From contig JAKVAZ010000006.1 of the NCBI GenBank assembly GCA_022447225.1, forward strand, positions 434,001 through 498,000: a DNA stretch of 64,000 nt. The letters are read 5' to 3'. Position 1 is the stretch's first letter. Each line of letters opens with the position of its first letter. Positions 28,701 to 37,194 of this stretch are shown here, piece after piece. The notes beneath the pieces were generated by a model. That model had not been told where the DNA came from. It made no database searches and was given only the letters and a program-made list of their open reading frames with translations. Both the position numbers and the translations under genes were made by a program. The stretch comes from Fuerstiella sp. (GTDB taxonomy: Bacteria > Planctomycetota > Planctomycetia > Planctomycetales > Planctomycetaceae).

Positions 28701-28876
28701 CCGGCCGATTCGGGAAATGCAACGGCAAGCGGTTCGATCTCGTACAGGCTCGCATCCGCAGAGTACAGCGCTGTCGTCACGGCATCGGCACAGATCTCAC
28801 CTTCAAGCAGATCCGGCAGTTCTTCGAATATTCTCCGGTGAATGTCCTCCACCGCCCTCGACTCCCAATACAGCAC
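25787..28876 (-). CDS. FAD-linked oxidase / Fe-S oxidoreductase fusion (Dld-GlpC type)
   Basis: 1029 residues in two parts. The N-terminal half is a VAO/PCMH-type FAD oxidase: PLIPRGAGTGLAGGA binds FAD, with a C-terminal FAD-oxidase cap to about residue 560 ending in RLLNPDKII. The second half has two 4Fe-4S motifs (CDGCGECRSTSAALRMCP and CFNCRQCQLECP) and two CCG-type cysteine-rich domains (HTPCHLKA, then HGCTGMAG and ECSSCRMQ). This fusion is known in large D-lactate or 2-hydroxyacid dehydrogenases that pass electrons to quinone. The exact substrate is not visible. It overlaps moaD by four bases and follows the zinc-ribbon gene by 23 bases, so it belongs to a long - strand run. Confidence 0.9.
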   Translation of the reverse strand: MLYWESRAVEDIHRRIFEELPDLLEGEICADAVTTALYSADASLYEIEPLAVAFPESAGDVETLAMWASDNGVPLIPRGAGTGLAGGALGRGIVIDFSRHMTRVLEVGSHSVRVQPGVIHADLNALLRQHGCCFAPSSSRSACSTIGGMLAVDAAGAQAIRVGSARDHLMEVDCVLMGGQRVTFSSSEPIDRRFAIRQPLNARTTEDTLRESGELFLPPVHNESLSLTRLLPLSRRSDILERLLAVLDESAEQIDSLQPVMLRNACGYMLRGVRRSDSLDVTRLLAGSEGTLGIFTEATLHLLPIPKHRALAAIMFGTTDDALRAMQLLLNLEPSACDLLDRRLLSVARESGTKWTSVVRQEAEAGLFLEFTAGGSAEIRQRMADSESCLRDAGISHIVTQIAMTESDVDKLWQLPLQAGSLLARLKGTSLPLPFVEDIAVPPAEISQFLTLAQKTFQRHEVTATLSAHAASGQLHLRPMLPFPGPETALRIEAMARDLYHHVRAVGGTISGQNGDGLSRTAFIRSQYGGLYRVFQQVKDIFDPQRLLNPDKIISDDGQLTIRHLRKNRVASVVDTADQATVQLPVLNLNWSAEEAMHTATRCDGCGECRSTSAALRMCPFFRQESSEAASPRSKATVVRTALANGTSEELLTNEVVQQLADSCFNCRQCQLECPSGVDIPHLILETRAQFVSANGLSRTDWLLSQFHRYARFASRFTRLTNRLLRHRIFRRVLQKTLGIAEQRRLPRYAGRTFLNSAVARRECSDGRPGDTRRTIVYFVDYFANHHDPDLATAFVRILQHHGFRVYVPPGQTVSGMAMVSVGDTEAAREVAETNVRELGEPAREGFPILCTEPSAALCLKQEYPLLVDHPDTAAVAEQTQDAGSFLLDLHVQGRLRTNFQETPLKLVYHTPCHLKAVSDQRGLLDLVKLIPGVEVTAIDHGCTGMAGTFGIAAEHFTQSLEIGDRLLQSLQTVSVSAGLTECSSCRMQMEQTVDFPTLHPIKILALAWGLMPGRDHLLNSRPSGLLMS

Positions 28877-28899
28877 ATACTCCTGGGGTTTACACAGAA

Positions 28900-29379
28900 T
28901 CAGCGCAACGCCGACTCTTCGTCCTGTCGTTTCTTCATCTGAATGTAACGCTCGCTGAGTTCCAGACTGAACGTCTGATAATCATCGTGCATTTCCGTTT
29001 TTCGATGACGTGCTCTACATCGATAGCATACAAGCATATCACTCATGAAGGTGTAAAGGATCATGTCCGCAAGAGCAAATAGCATAAGGATCCCGATTGC
29101 CCATTCCGGGTAGTGCCATCCCCAAGCCAGTGAACTTAACAGAATTCCCGTCGCGGCACACAACAATCCCAGTGCCGGCGGAAAATCTTTTTGACGCCAC
29201 AGGTCATCACAGCCACAGACCCGACAGCGACTGACCATTCCAGTTTTGATACTGTCAAAGTCCCCGGCTCCGGCATCACGCCGCCAGTCACAGCTTGAAC
29301 ACTGAACAGGGCCATCGTCCGGCTGTGGACAACAGTCTGAACGGGCTTCACACCGTGGACACTGAAAGATGATTTGCAT
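28900..29379 (-). CDS. Zinc-ribbon membrane protein, function unknown
   Basis: 159 residues. The first 60 hold several CxxC pairs (FQCPRCEAR, QCSSCDW, CRVCGCDD), which suggest zinc ribbons. Two hydrophobic segments follow at about 73-88 and 93-112, then another CxxC (VCYRCRAR) and a charged C-terminal tail. I recognise no named family, but the layout of paired cysteines around a two-span membrane hairpin is common for small planctomycete hypotheticals. It lies between a multi-span membrane gene and the FAD/Fe-S oxidase and is probably co-transcribed with both. Confidence 0.75.
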   Translation of the reverse strand: MQIIFQCPRCEARSDCCPQPDDGPVQCSSCDWRRDAGAGDFDSIKTGMVSRCRVCGCDDLWRQKDFPPALGLLCAATGILLSSLAWGWHYPEWAIGILMLFALADMILYTFMSDMLVCYRCRARHRKTEMHDDYQTFSLELSERYIQMKKRQDEESALR

Positions 29380-29426
29380 CGGAGACGATCACCGAAGGCA
29401 GAAACAGATTTGAAGAACGATGCATA

Positions 29427-30266
29427 TCAGTACGGTATGTGCAGATCCCGTTCCAGCAGGGCCCCCGACATTTCCCCCATCACGACGAGAATTAGTCCGG
29501 CAAACAGTACTCCTGTCGCGGACTGCGTATTCTGATATTGGAGAATTCGCCATACCAGGAGCGCCACCAGGAGCGGAACGAAAATCGTTCCCAGCCAGCG
29601 TATTCCCAGCCAGATCCCATGGGTTGTTCCTGGTATCTGTATTCCGGCCGTAGCCAGTGCGGTCGCTGAACCGACCAGTCGCAGGCACGCGGCGACGGCA
29701 ATCGCCGTAACGAACCATCGTAAAGGTCCCGTGCTCATTGTCGGAGTTGTTAAATACCAGTGACCGAGCAGCATCCCGGTAAGAATACTGCCACACACAG
29801 CAGCCGAAGAAAAATCGGAAAGCAGCTGCAGCCACACGCACGAACTCGGCACCTGAATCGAATGAAGCAGTACGCTCCCGCAACAGCCGGCCGCCAACAG
29901 ATAAATACAGATGCTGCCAGGCCAGCGGCGTCCCAGTGTCCAAAAAACCGACCCGACATACGCAACACACGCGATCCCGATCTGGATGCGCTGCAGCCAT
30001 CTCCACACGACAGTAGCAGACTCAACACACTCCTCCCCGGAAGTCAAAACTGTCGGATCAGCCTGCACCTGTTTTGTGACCGTCGCGGTATTCCACCGGA
30101 TGTCCCAAGTTCCAGTGTCTGCCAAAAGCAGTGATGACAGCACTGCAAGTCCCAGAACAACCCTCATTTGAATCCTAAAGAATCCGTCTGTGACTTCGTG
30201 ACGAGGCATCAGGCACCACATGAGCGTGATGCCGGCTGAAAGCTTGAGCACAAACAGAGCAATCAT
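29427..30266 (-). CDS. Multi-span membrane protein, function unknown
   Basis: 279 residues with about seven hydrophobic segments spread over the length, including residues 5-20, 35-50, 90-112, 118-136, 150-170, 180-205 and 225-265. No family motif is recognised. Histidines and methionines occur near several spans ([21 protein letters not shown]), so a haem- or quinone-related protein is possible but unproven. Its start codon overlaps the folE stop by four bases (30263-30266), so it is translationally coupled to folE. Confidence 0.72.
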   Translation of the reverse strand: MIALFVLKLSAGITLMWCLMPRHEVTDGFFRIQMRVVLGLAVLSSLLLADTGTWDIRWNTATVTKQVQADPTVLTSGEECVESATVVWRWLQRIQIGIACVAYVGSVFWTLGRRWPGSICIYLLAAGCCGSVLLHSIQVPSSCVWLQLLSDFSSAAVCGSILTGMLLGHWYLTTPTMSTGPLRWFVTAIAVAACLRLVGSATALATAGIQIPGTTHGIWLGIRWLGTIFVPLLVALLVWRILQYQNTQSATGVLFAGLILVVMGEMSGALLERDLHIPY

Positions 30267-30898
30267 TTGCCGGTAATCAGTGCCATCGCTTCTGCACGAC
30301 TGGACTGGTTTTCCTTGAGTAATCCACGCACTGCACTCGTCAACGTCAATGCCCCTGGTTTGCGGACGCCACGAATGGTCATGCAGGTATGTTCTGCCTC
30401 CAGCACCACAATCACTCCTTTCGGATTAAGATCCGATTCGATCAGGTCGGCAATCGTATGTGTCATCCGCTCCTGAACCTGCGGTCGACGGGCCACTTCG
30501 TCCACCACGCGCGCCAGCTTGCTGAGCCCGGTCACACGACCACGAGGTATGTAGCCAACATGCGCCTGTCCGATAAACGGCAACAAATGATGTTCGCACA
30601 TACTGTGAAAGGTTATGTCCCGAACCAGCACCATTTCATCGTATTGTTCTTCGAACACACGCCGCAGGTGCCGTCCCGGTTCCAGATGCAGTCCGCCAAA
30701 CATTTCAGCATACATCCGGGCCACCCGCGCCGGTGTATCCCTCAGTCCGTCGCGCCCGGCGTCCTCCCCGATTGCAGCAAGAATCTCCCGAACGGCCGCT
30801 TCAATACGAGGCTGATCGATATTTCTGGCCTCCGGAGGAGTCGCACCGGCGGCCAGCGTCAGATCAATTTGGGAGGCGTGATTCTCGGAACCACTCAT
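30263..30898 (-). CDS. folE: GTP cyclohydrolase I
   Basis: 211 residues. FolE opens GTP to dihydroneopterin triphosphate, the first step of folate and related pterin synthesis. Zinc ligands are C101, H104 and C172 ([10 protein letters not shown] and EHTCMTIRG). The segments [37 protein letters not shown] and GVRKPGA are all standard. The first 28 residues are variable. It heads a - strand run that continues into the moa genes 7 kb downstream, through very short gaps. Confidence 0.96.
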   Translation of the reverse strand: MSGSENHASQIDLTLAAGATPPEARNIDQPRIEAAVREILAAIGEDAGRDGLRDTPARVARMYAEMFGGLHLEPGRHLRRVFEEQYDEMVLVRDITFHSMCEHHLLPFIGQAHVGYIPRGRVTGLSKLARVVDEVARRPQVQERMTHTIADLIESDLNPKGVIVVLEAEHTCMTIRGVRKPGALTLTSAVRGLLKENQSSRAEAMALITGK

Positions 30899-31190
30899 TT
30901 GAAGTTACCCGTAACTACAGCGGAAATCTGTATGTTACGGGCCTCACTCTGCCGATTCAAACTGCCCGTAAAAATGTCCGAGAATCCCCGTCACAGGGAA
31001 TACTCCACATCACAGGCAACCGAATTCAGACAACGTCAATCAGACAAAGCAGCCGGCTGATTCCTGACTTTTCCAATATTAACTCCGCATGAACCTTGGA
31101 ACACGCGTCACAGAACCTCAGACGTTCGGCTGAAAAACAGCTCCGGTTATCCAGCCCTGCTAACGGGACCGGTCTCTGCAGGCCCGCCAA

Positions 31191-32342
31191 TCACTGCATT
31201 CCTGGCCTTTGCTGCAGCGTCAATTCCCGCGTCTGTTCGGTCCCGTCGCGAAGAATGGTCACGGGCACCAGATCGCCAACGACGTGTTTTTCCAGAATCC
31301 CAAAAAGATCGTTCAGGGTTTGCACTTTTTCTCCACTGACCGCTGTAATGACGTCACCAAGGATCATTCGACTCGTTGTTTCCGTCACACCCTGCAGTCC
31401 GGCCTTTTCCGCAGGACCTCCAGGCTGCACAGACACGACCACAATTCCACTCACGCCCGCCTGAGTCGCAGCCAGAGAGTTAATATACGAATCAACAACA
31501 ATTCCAAGACCGGGCGGCTTGTACTCACCATTGGCAATCAGTTCCGGAACCACACGATTGACAGTATCAACCGGGATAGCAAAACCGATTCCGGCTGATC
31601 CCCCGGACGGACTGTAAATCGCAGTATTGACGCCGATCAGTCGGGCCGCAGTATCCAGCAGCGGTCCCCCGGAATTACCTGGATTGATAGCCGCATCTGT
31701 CTGAATCACATCATCGATTTCACGTCCCCTGCCCCCGGGAACTTTTAGGGAACGGCTCCGATTGGAAACGATGCCTGCAGAATATGACTGTGCCAGTCCG
31801 AACGGTCGCCCGATTGCAAAAACCGACTGCCCCTCCTGCAAATCATGGCTCTCTCCAATCATAACCGGCCGCAGCAGGTCAGCCGACGCGTCAACTTTCA
31901 GGACCGCCAGATCATGATTCGGTGATTTTCCGATGAGAGTCGCTTCAAAAGCCGACTGGTCAGCAAAAATAACTTCTGCTGAAGACGCGTCTTTGATGAC
32001 ATGATAGTTGGTCACGATATGTCCGGATTCATCCCAGACAAATCCACTCCCGGTCCCGGACTCGACTTCTATTGTCTGGCGCGTAAAACGGCTGGCAAAT
32101 CGCCTCTGCCTTGTGTTGATGTAGACAACCGACGGACCGGCTGACTGGAACACGTTGATACTGGTTTTCTCGAAATCTGCCAGATCGCCGCGAGCCGTCA
32201 CAGGGCGGGGATCACCGGTAATTCCGTCGCCCATCCACCTACTGATTTGCGGGATCAGCAGGAGGATAGCCAGGGCGGCCATGACGAACCATGAAAAAGC
32301 GAGGCGCCGCTGAAATCGATTAACATCATCCTGCGAGTGCAT
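31191..32342 (-). CDS. HtrA/DegP-like serine protease with one PDZ domain
   Basis: 383 residues. An N-terminal membrane anchor at about 15-33 places the protease outside the membrane. The trypsin-like domain has its catalytic triad at H114 (TNYHVIKD), D144 (NHDLAVLKV) and S224 (NPGNSGGPL). A single PDZ domain follows (about 275-375). This is the layout of DegS/HtrA-like envelope quality-control proteases. Full DegP has two PDZ domains. It follows the folE promoter region by about 290 bases on the same strand; the two may be separately transcribed. Confidence 0.93.
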   Translation of the reverse strand: MHSQDDVNRFQRRLAFSWFVMAALAILLLIPQISRWMGDGITGDPRPVTARGDLADFEKTSINVFQSAGPSVVYINTRQRRFASRFTRQTIEVESGTGSGFVWDESGHIVTNYHVIKDASSAEVIFADQSAFEATLIGKSPNHDLAVLKVDASADLLRPVMIGESHDLQEGQSVFAIGRPFGLAQSYSAGIVSNRSRSLKVPGGRGREIDDVIQTDAAINPGNSGGPLLDTAARLIGVNTAIYSPSGGSAGIGFAIPVDTVNRVVPELIANGEYKPPGLGIVVDSYINSLAATQAGVSGIVVVSVQPGGPAEKAGLQGVTETTSRMILGDVITAVSGEKVQTLNDLFGILEKHVVGDLVPVTILRDGTEQTRELTLQQRPGMQ

Positions 32343-32502
32343 TGCTCAGTCTTCAGTTGCTCATTTTTTCAGAAGCGATAGCCGGCCGGCACCTGAAATC
32401 CGTTCACAAAACGCCGAATCCTACAACGATCGATGACAGTCACAACCGCAAACTGGTTCGCTGACGGTGAAACCATTGAAAACAAAAATCCCAACACAAA
32501 AC

Positions 32503-32569
32503 AAAAAAAGCCAGAGGTAACCCGGTGTGTGTGTGAACTACACCTCAGTTTACCTTCTGGCTGTTTTTT
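32503..32569 (-). terminator. Intrinsic terminator after the HTH-receiver gene
   Basis: An inverted repeat pairs AGCCAGAGGTAA (from 32509) with TTACCTTCTGGCT (to 32562), with one bulged base, around a loop of about 28 bases. On the reverse strand the stem is followed by a run of seven T, as needed for a terminator of the HTH-receiver gene. A T run also follows on the + strand, so it may work both ways, though no + gene leads into it. Confidence 0.85.
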
Positions 32570-32610
32570 ACTGTCTGAACAACCACGTCTGGAGAACGCA
32601 GTGTATTAAT

Positions 32611-33183
32611 TCAGGCAAGCTGCTTTCGACGATTAACGAGCGTCCGAATTCGTTCTGCCAGCAGTGCTGCGTCAAACGGTTTGCGGAACGTTTCATTAAA
32701 AATCGTACGGTCAAATCCGGAAGAATTATCTTCGTCGCTGAGCAAACCAATCAGAACAGTTTCATTATATTCGCTGTTCCTGCGAAGGTTTTGAGCGATC
32801 ATCAGTGCTTCTTCGCGGCCCATAACAAAGTCAACCACCACACAGTCGGGATGGATGGACTCTGCCTGGATACCGGCTTCAAATCCACTTGCGGCAATTT
32901 CGATCTTAAAGTCATCATTCCCCATCATCTCATCGAGACTGGAACGGGTCATTCCGTCAGAACCGACAAGAAGAATTTTCCCGAGTGCTTCATCTTCCAG
33001 TTCTCCCAGAGGCATGCCGTGTTCCTTAAGAAAGCGAATCAGGTGTTCGCGAGGAATACGACGGTCCTGAGATCCAGGAATCCGGTAGCCTCGAAGCCGT
33101 CCGGAATCGAACCACTTCGATACAGTACGAGGTGCAACTTTACAGATCTTGGCTACCTGTCCAGTAGTAAAGATCGTTTTCAT
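32611..33183 (-). CDS. HTH–receiver domain regulator
   Basis: 190 residues from ATG 33183 (MKTIFTTGQVAK); a longer frame to 33216 has no support. Residues 5-55 form a MerR/excisionase-like winged helix (TTGQVAKICKVAPRTVSKWF, then RLRGYRIPGSQDRRIP). Residues 68-185 form a response-regulator receiver with a likely phospho-aspartate at D118 (CVVVDFV), S149 and K168 (RKPF), although the usual acidic pair at its start is reduced to S-D. The DNA-binding part is N-terminal, the reverse of ordinary response regulators. No histidine kinase is adjacent. It ends at a clear terminator. Confidence 0.85.
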   Translation of the reverse strand: MKTIFTTGQVAKICKVAPRTVSKWFDSGRLRGYRIPGSQDRRIPREHLIRFLKEHGMPLGELEDEALGKILLVGSDGMTRSSLDEMMGNDDFKIEIAASGFEAGIQAESIHPDCVVVDFVMGREEALMIAQNLRRNSEYNETVLIGLLSDEDNSSGFDRTIFNETFRKPFDAALLAERIRTLVNRRKQLA

Positions 33184-33216
33184 GGGCGGGCTCTCCAAAC
33201 TTCTCTCACTCCACAA

Positions 33217-34238
33217 TCCGTAAATTCATCCTGAATTCACACGATTGTGCCCCTGGTCTGCGACGTGGTCGGCTCACTGAGCCCATGGTCGTGAACCACG
33301 GCAGATTGCGGGATGGGGTCGTGACTAGGGTCATTATGGCTGTGTGCGGCACAGCCCGTGTCTTCACAAGACACTTTGGCGGAGTCGGATCGGAAACCGA
33401 TGCACCAGAACTGCGTGAGCAGCCCGACGGTTGCACTGCTGCATACCAGCATCAATTCGAATCTTCCCCCTGGCGATTGAGCCCGTCATGTTCCTGGCCT
33501 CCCCTGCAGCAGGTATTCGGTAACCTGCTGCCACAACAGAACCACAAACGCCTGAATTTTGTTTCGTCAATTCCTGAGGGCCGACTTTAACCTTCTTAAC
33601 AGACCTGCACTGACTAACGCCTGAGACTGCAGCGACGACTGCAACAACAACCCTGCCTGTAACCCCGATTATGTGATTCATACGATGCAGTCGGCACAGT
33701 ACCACCGACCAGACGATTAAGACTTTTGCCGCAGCAGCTGCCCTTATCCCGTTCGATCCACAGAATCCACAACGCTCCCGAAATGATCTCATGGAAAACG
33801 CCGACCCGACTTGGGACAGTCATTAACTGACGGGTAATGGTCGGTGGATTCGCACAGACAATTAGCTCTCCAAATCGGGCTCCGTCTGCGAACAACACCA
33901 AAATTCGTACTGCAATATTACCTTGAAACCCGATCCGGTATTGATCCGCATCAAGGGCCGAATGCAACACGATGGATATCGTCCTGTCGCTTCCATCGAT
34001 GGTCAGCAGAAAACGGGTCGGCGGTCCCGATCGATCAGCCACGCTCGTTCAGAAATGCTGGTCAGCCATCGATCCAGGACAGGATTACGGCTTTATTTCT
34101 GAAGAAAACCGGCACACATCAGCATGTGTCCAAGCGGCACAGGTACCGCTCCAGGACGGCATCCTTCTGTCGACCAACAACAGAAACAGCTGCGCCTTCG
34201 TGCCTGAAGTAACCGGGAACAGAGTGCTATCTGTTATA
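33217..34238. other. Long region with no convincing gene
   Basis: About 1 kb between the regulator and the next supported gene. Several overlapping frames exist on both strands; the best is 33614-34042 (-, 142 codons), whose first 55 residues look protein-like but whose end does not. None has a recognised motif. The part 33240-33360 upstream of the regulator is likely promoter territory. Confidence 0.35.
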
Positions 34239-34589
34239 TTAGACAACCGGATTTGGGAGTCGCAACCGGCTGAACCGTTGTCCGCTCGCTGCATACATCA
34301 GGATCTCATTGCGGTCAGCAGCCCATACCGCGGCCAGTTTGACTCGCCGAGGACCATGCAGCAAAAACTGAATTCCGCACAATGTTCCATTTTTCTTCAG
34401 TTCGACTTCAGACATCGGAAAATGGAACTCAAGCAGATTTTCCCGGCGACACAGCATCAGGTGTACAAATTCCCTCAGCTGATCCAATGAATAAACATCA
34501 GCTGCAGCAGAACACGGAACCGGAGAAACGGTAGCAACCATGACGTGGAAATCTATCGGTCTTAACTGATGCAAAGCCCGGCGAAGCAT
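34239..34589 (-). CDS. Small conserved-looking hypothetical protein
   Basis: 116 residues; a start at 34541 (MVATVSP) would give 100. The middle and end have a protein-like pattern: SLDQLREFVHLMLC, RENLLEFHFPMSEVEL, GIQFLLHGPRRVKLAAVWA, then AADRNEILMYAASG. It reminds me of short planctomycete proteins in which the segment L-R-E-F-V-H and H-G-P-R are conserved, but I cannot name a family. It is on the same strand as, and about 195 bases after, the MMPL exporter. Codon pattern is consistent with a real gene. Confidence 0.55.
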   Translation of the reverse strand: MLRRALHQLRPIDFHVMVATVSPVPCSAAADVYSLDQLREFVHLMLCRRENLLEFHFPMSEVELKKNGTLCGIQFLLHGPRRVKLAAVWAADRNEILMYAASGQRFSRLRLPNPVV

Positions 34590-34782
34590 CGTTGACGGGG
34601 CGAACCGGGCTGAGTTTGACGAATACCCGACAGCTTACTACATCGTCGACCTGCTGTCCGACGTTTTGCAATTCCGTTCTGCACACGCACAGTCCACAGG
34701 ACACCGGCGAATCACAGGACCCCAACAATCGGAACGCCATGGCAGGATCATGACATCCTGCCACAGATTATTTCGACAGGAC

Positions 34783-37077
34783 TCAAGTCGAGCGACGTGC
34801 GCCCCGCAAAGACAGCAGCGCCGGAAGGAGAATAATATCACCCGGCAGTGCAGCCAGCATTGTGACCGCCGTTAGTTCAGCAAACCTGCGAGTCGGCAGG
34901 AAGTCAGAAAAGACAAGGACACTTAACCCCGAAACAACCAGCAGGCTGGTCATCAGAATAGCACGGCCACTGGACCGCAGTGTTGCAGCAATGGCAGTCG
35001 GAGTCCCGGTAATCCGCTTCGCCTCATCGCGATAGCGGACAAGGAAGTGAATCGTATCGTCCACGGCGATTCCCAGACTGATCGCAAAGACAATGACGTT
35101 ACCCGCCGTCAGCTCATAGTCGCGCAGGTACATGTAACCAAGTGTCATTGTCAGCGGAAACAGATTAGGTACGGCTGAAATCAGTCCGGTCCGGACTGAC
35201 CGAAACAACAGGCCAATCATGACAAAAATTGTTCCGGAAGCGGCCAGCAGCGAATAGAACAAATCCCGCACAAACTGGTCCATGCAAATCGTGTGAAGCC
35301 AGGCATCACCGGTGAGTCTAAATTTGACGTCAGCCGGAAGTTGCCGTCGCATCACGTCCTTTACGGCCACAAACAGTTCCTTAAACCGGCTGCTGCCAAT
35401 GTCCCGTACCCGTAACATGATCCGGGCTTTTGAATCTTCATGTGCCAGAAACGAAGATATGGTTTCCGGTCGATCAATCCGCGACAGAATTCGCTGAACT
35501 CGCCGAAGAGCTGTTTCGACGGTGTGCCTGTCATCATCCACGACACGATCATCAAAAGCAGACAACAATTCCACATAGTCCCGTGTGAAAGTAATCCGAT
35601 CGTCCTGCTGCAGTTCCGTACGAATCCGGGCGCAGGAATCAACCATATCTGCGGAAAACCAGCGATCCGGTCGATCTGACTGCAACTGCACCTCGAGTGT
35701 GATCAAACCCGACATTTTTTCATTCAGGGATTCAGTCACCTGAACAACCGGATGGTCAGAGTCGTAAGTTTCGAACATATAGGAATTAACACTCATGTTC
35801 ATTGATGCAGCGAAAGCAACAGCGGCTGCTGTCAAATGTACCACAACAATCATACCGGCTCGCCGGCACACAAATCGTGCAGTCCTGTCCCACAACCGAA
35901 ACACACGCGTCTCACGTTTCGAAGTATCAACGAGGTGTTCGGTTCGCACAAACCGGTCAGCTGTCAACCTCAGCCCGGGTGCCAACACGAGCATCAGACA
36001 AACATAGTTACACATCATTCCAATGGCCGCCTGCACCGCAAGTAACTGCAGCATTTCAGATCGGGCCATCAACAGACTCCCGAAACCGATGGCCGTTGTG
36101 GACAGCGTGAGAAAACATGTGCGCGACATTTCCTTCATCACTCGACGTACACATTCATCAACAGGGATATTTGTCACGCTCAGCATCATCTGCAGGCGAC
36201 CAATGATGTGCACACAGTTGGCAGCACCGATAATGATAACCAGCACAGGAACAACGTTGCTGAGGATTGAGAATGTGAGCTCACACCATCCCATAATCCC
36301 AAGTGTCAGCCCCGCTGCGGCAATCACAGACAAAACAGCAATTGCGGTAACTCTCCAGCTCCGGTACATCATCAGCGAAATCACAACAAACAGCGATGCT
36401 GACAGCGGCGTCATGATCAACTGGTCACTGACCAGACTGTGGATGACGTCTACACGAATGGCAGGAACCCCGGACAGAGACACACGCGTACCTTCCGGTA
36501 CGTCCAACTCGTTCAGCACGTGACGAAGATCGTGAATGTGTCGCCGTGTCGTATCAATGTCACGACCGAAAGGATCCAGCGACACGAGTGTCAGTAGCAA
36601 CGTACGATCTTCACTAATCAACAGTTCATTGAGCAACGGTATGTGATTTAACCGTCGCTGCAGCCAGACACCGTCGTCGAATCGACGCTCGGGTACCAAA
36701 GGCGTCCACTGCAATTCCCTCTGCCGCAGATTGAGTCGCGGCGTTTCCAGGGTGACCAGCGACGTGACATCCGTGACTCCGGCAAGTCGAGAAGCGTGGT
36801 TGCTCAGCTTCTTCATCCAGTGCAGGACCTCGGATCGAATCAGCGACCTGTCGTCTGCCGATTCGAGTACGATGAACGCGATGCTGTCTTCATATCGAAA
36901 CAGACGTTTGTGTTCTTCGCTGAAGGCAACAGCTTCATGCTGACCTCCGTAGACCTGTTGTGGTGAGAAATCAAAATGCAGCCGCAGTGCCCCCGTAGAC
37001 ACGGCACTGACAACGATCAGTACAACAACCAGTGCCCGTCGAGGAGCCGCTATCGACAGTGCGATCAACCGCCGCAT
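34783..37077 (-). CDS. MMPL/RND-family exporter
   Basis: 764 residues in two halves, each with a large outer loop and a group of about six membrane segments (twelve in total: residue 17 and a block from about 230-400, then about 420 and a block near 620-760). Both halves carry sterol-sensing-like transport segments; the second has ELTAGNVIVFAISLGIAVDDTIHFLVRYRDE, with the paired aspartates expected for proton coupling (GIAVDDTIHFL). This matches MMPL/predicted-exporter members of the RND superfamily, which move lipids or hopanoids. No periplasmic adaptor gene is adjacent. The cargo is unknown. Confidence 0.88.
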   Translation of the reverse strand: MRRLIALSIAAPRRALVVVLIVVSAVSTGALRLHFDFSPQQVYGGQHEAVAFSEEHKRLFRYEDSIAFIVLESADDRSLIRSEVLHWMKKLSNHASRLAGVTDVTSLVTLETPRLNLRQRELQWTPLVPERRFDDGVWLQRRLNHIPLLNELLISEDRTLLLTLVSLDPFGRDIDTTRRHIHDLRHVLNELDVPEGTRVSLSGVPAIRVDVIHSLVSDQLIMTPLSASLFVVISLMMYRSWRVTAIAVLSVIAAAGLTLGIMGWCELTFSILSNVVPVLVIIIGAANCVHIIGRLQMMLSVTNIPVDECVRRVMKEMSRTCFLTLSTTAIGFGSLLMARSEMLQLLAVQAAIGMMCNYVCLMLVLAPGLRLTADRFVRTEHLVDTSKRETRVFRLWDRTARFVCRRAGMIVVVHLTAAAVAFAASMNMSVNSYMFETYDSDHPVVQVTESLNEKMSGLITLEVQLQSDRPDRWFSADMVDSCARIRTELQQDDRITFTRDYVELLSAFDDRVVDDDRHTVETALRRVQRILSRIDRPETISSFLAHEDSKARIMLRVRDIGSSRFKELFVAVKDVMRRQLPADVKFRLTGDAWLHTICMDQFVRDLFYSLLAASGTIFVMIGLLFRSVRTGLISAVPNLFPLTMTLGYMYLRDYELTAGNVIVFAISLGIAVDDTIHFLVRYRDEAKRITGTPTAIAATLRSSGRAILMTSLLVVSGLSVLVFSDFLPTRRFAELTAVTMLAALPGDIILLPALLSLRGARRST

Positions 37078-37194
37078 TCAGAATCGTTCCGACATGATAA
37101 ATTTCCACAAACAATTGCGGAATCAGACCTGACAAATGCGGTTGAATGAAACGCACCAGGACAGATTCACTCAACTCGCCCGCCTGACCACGGC

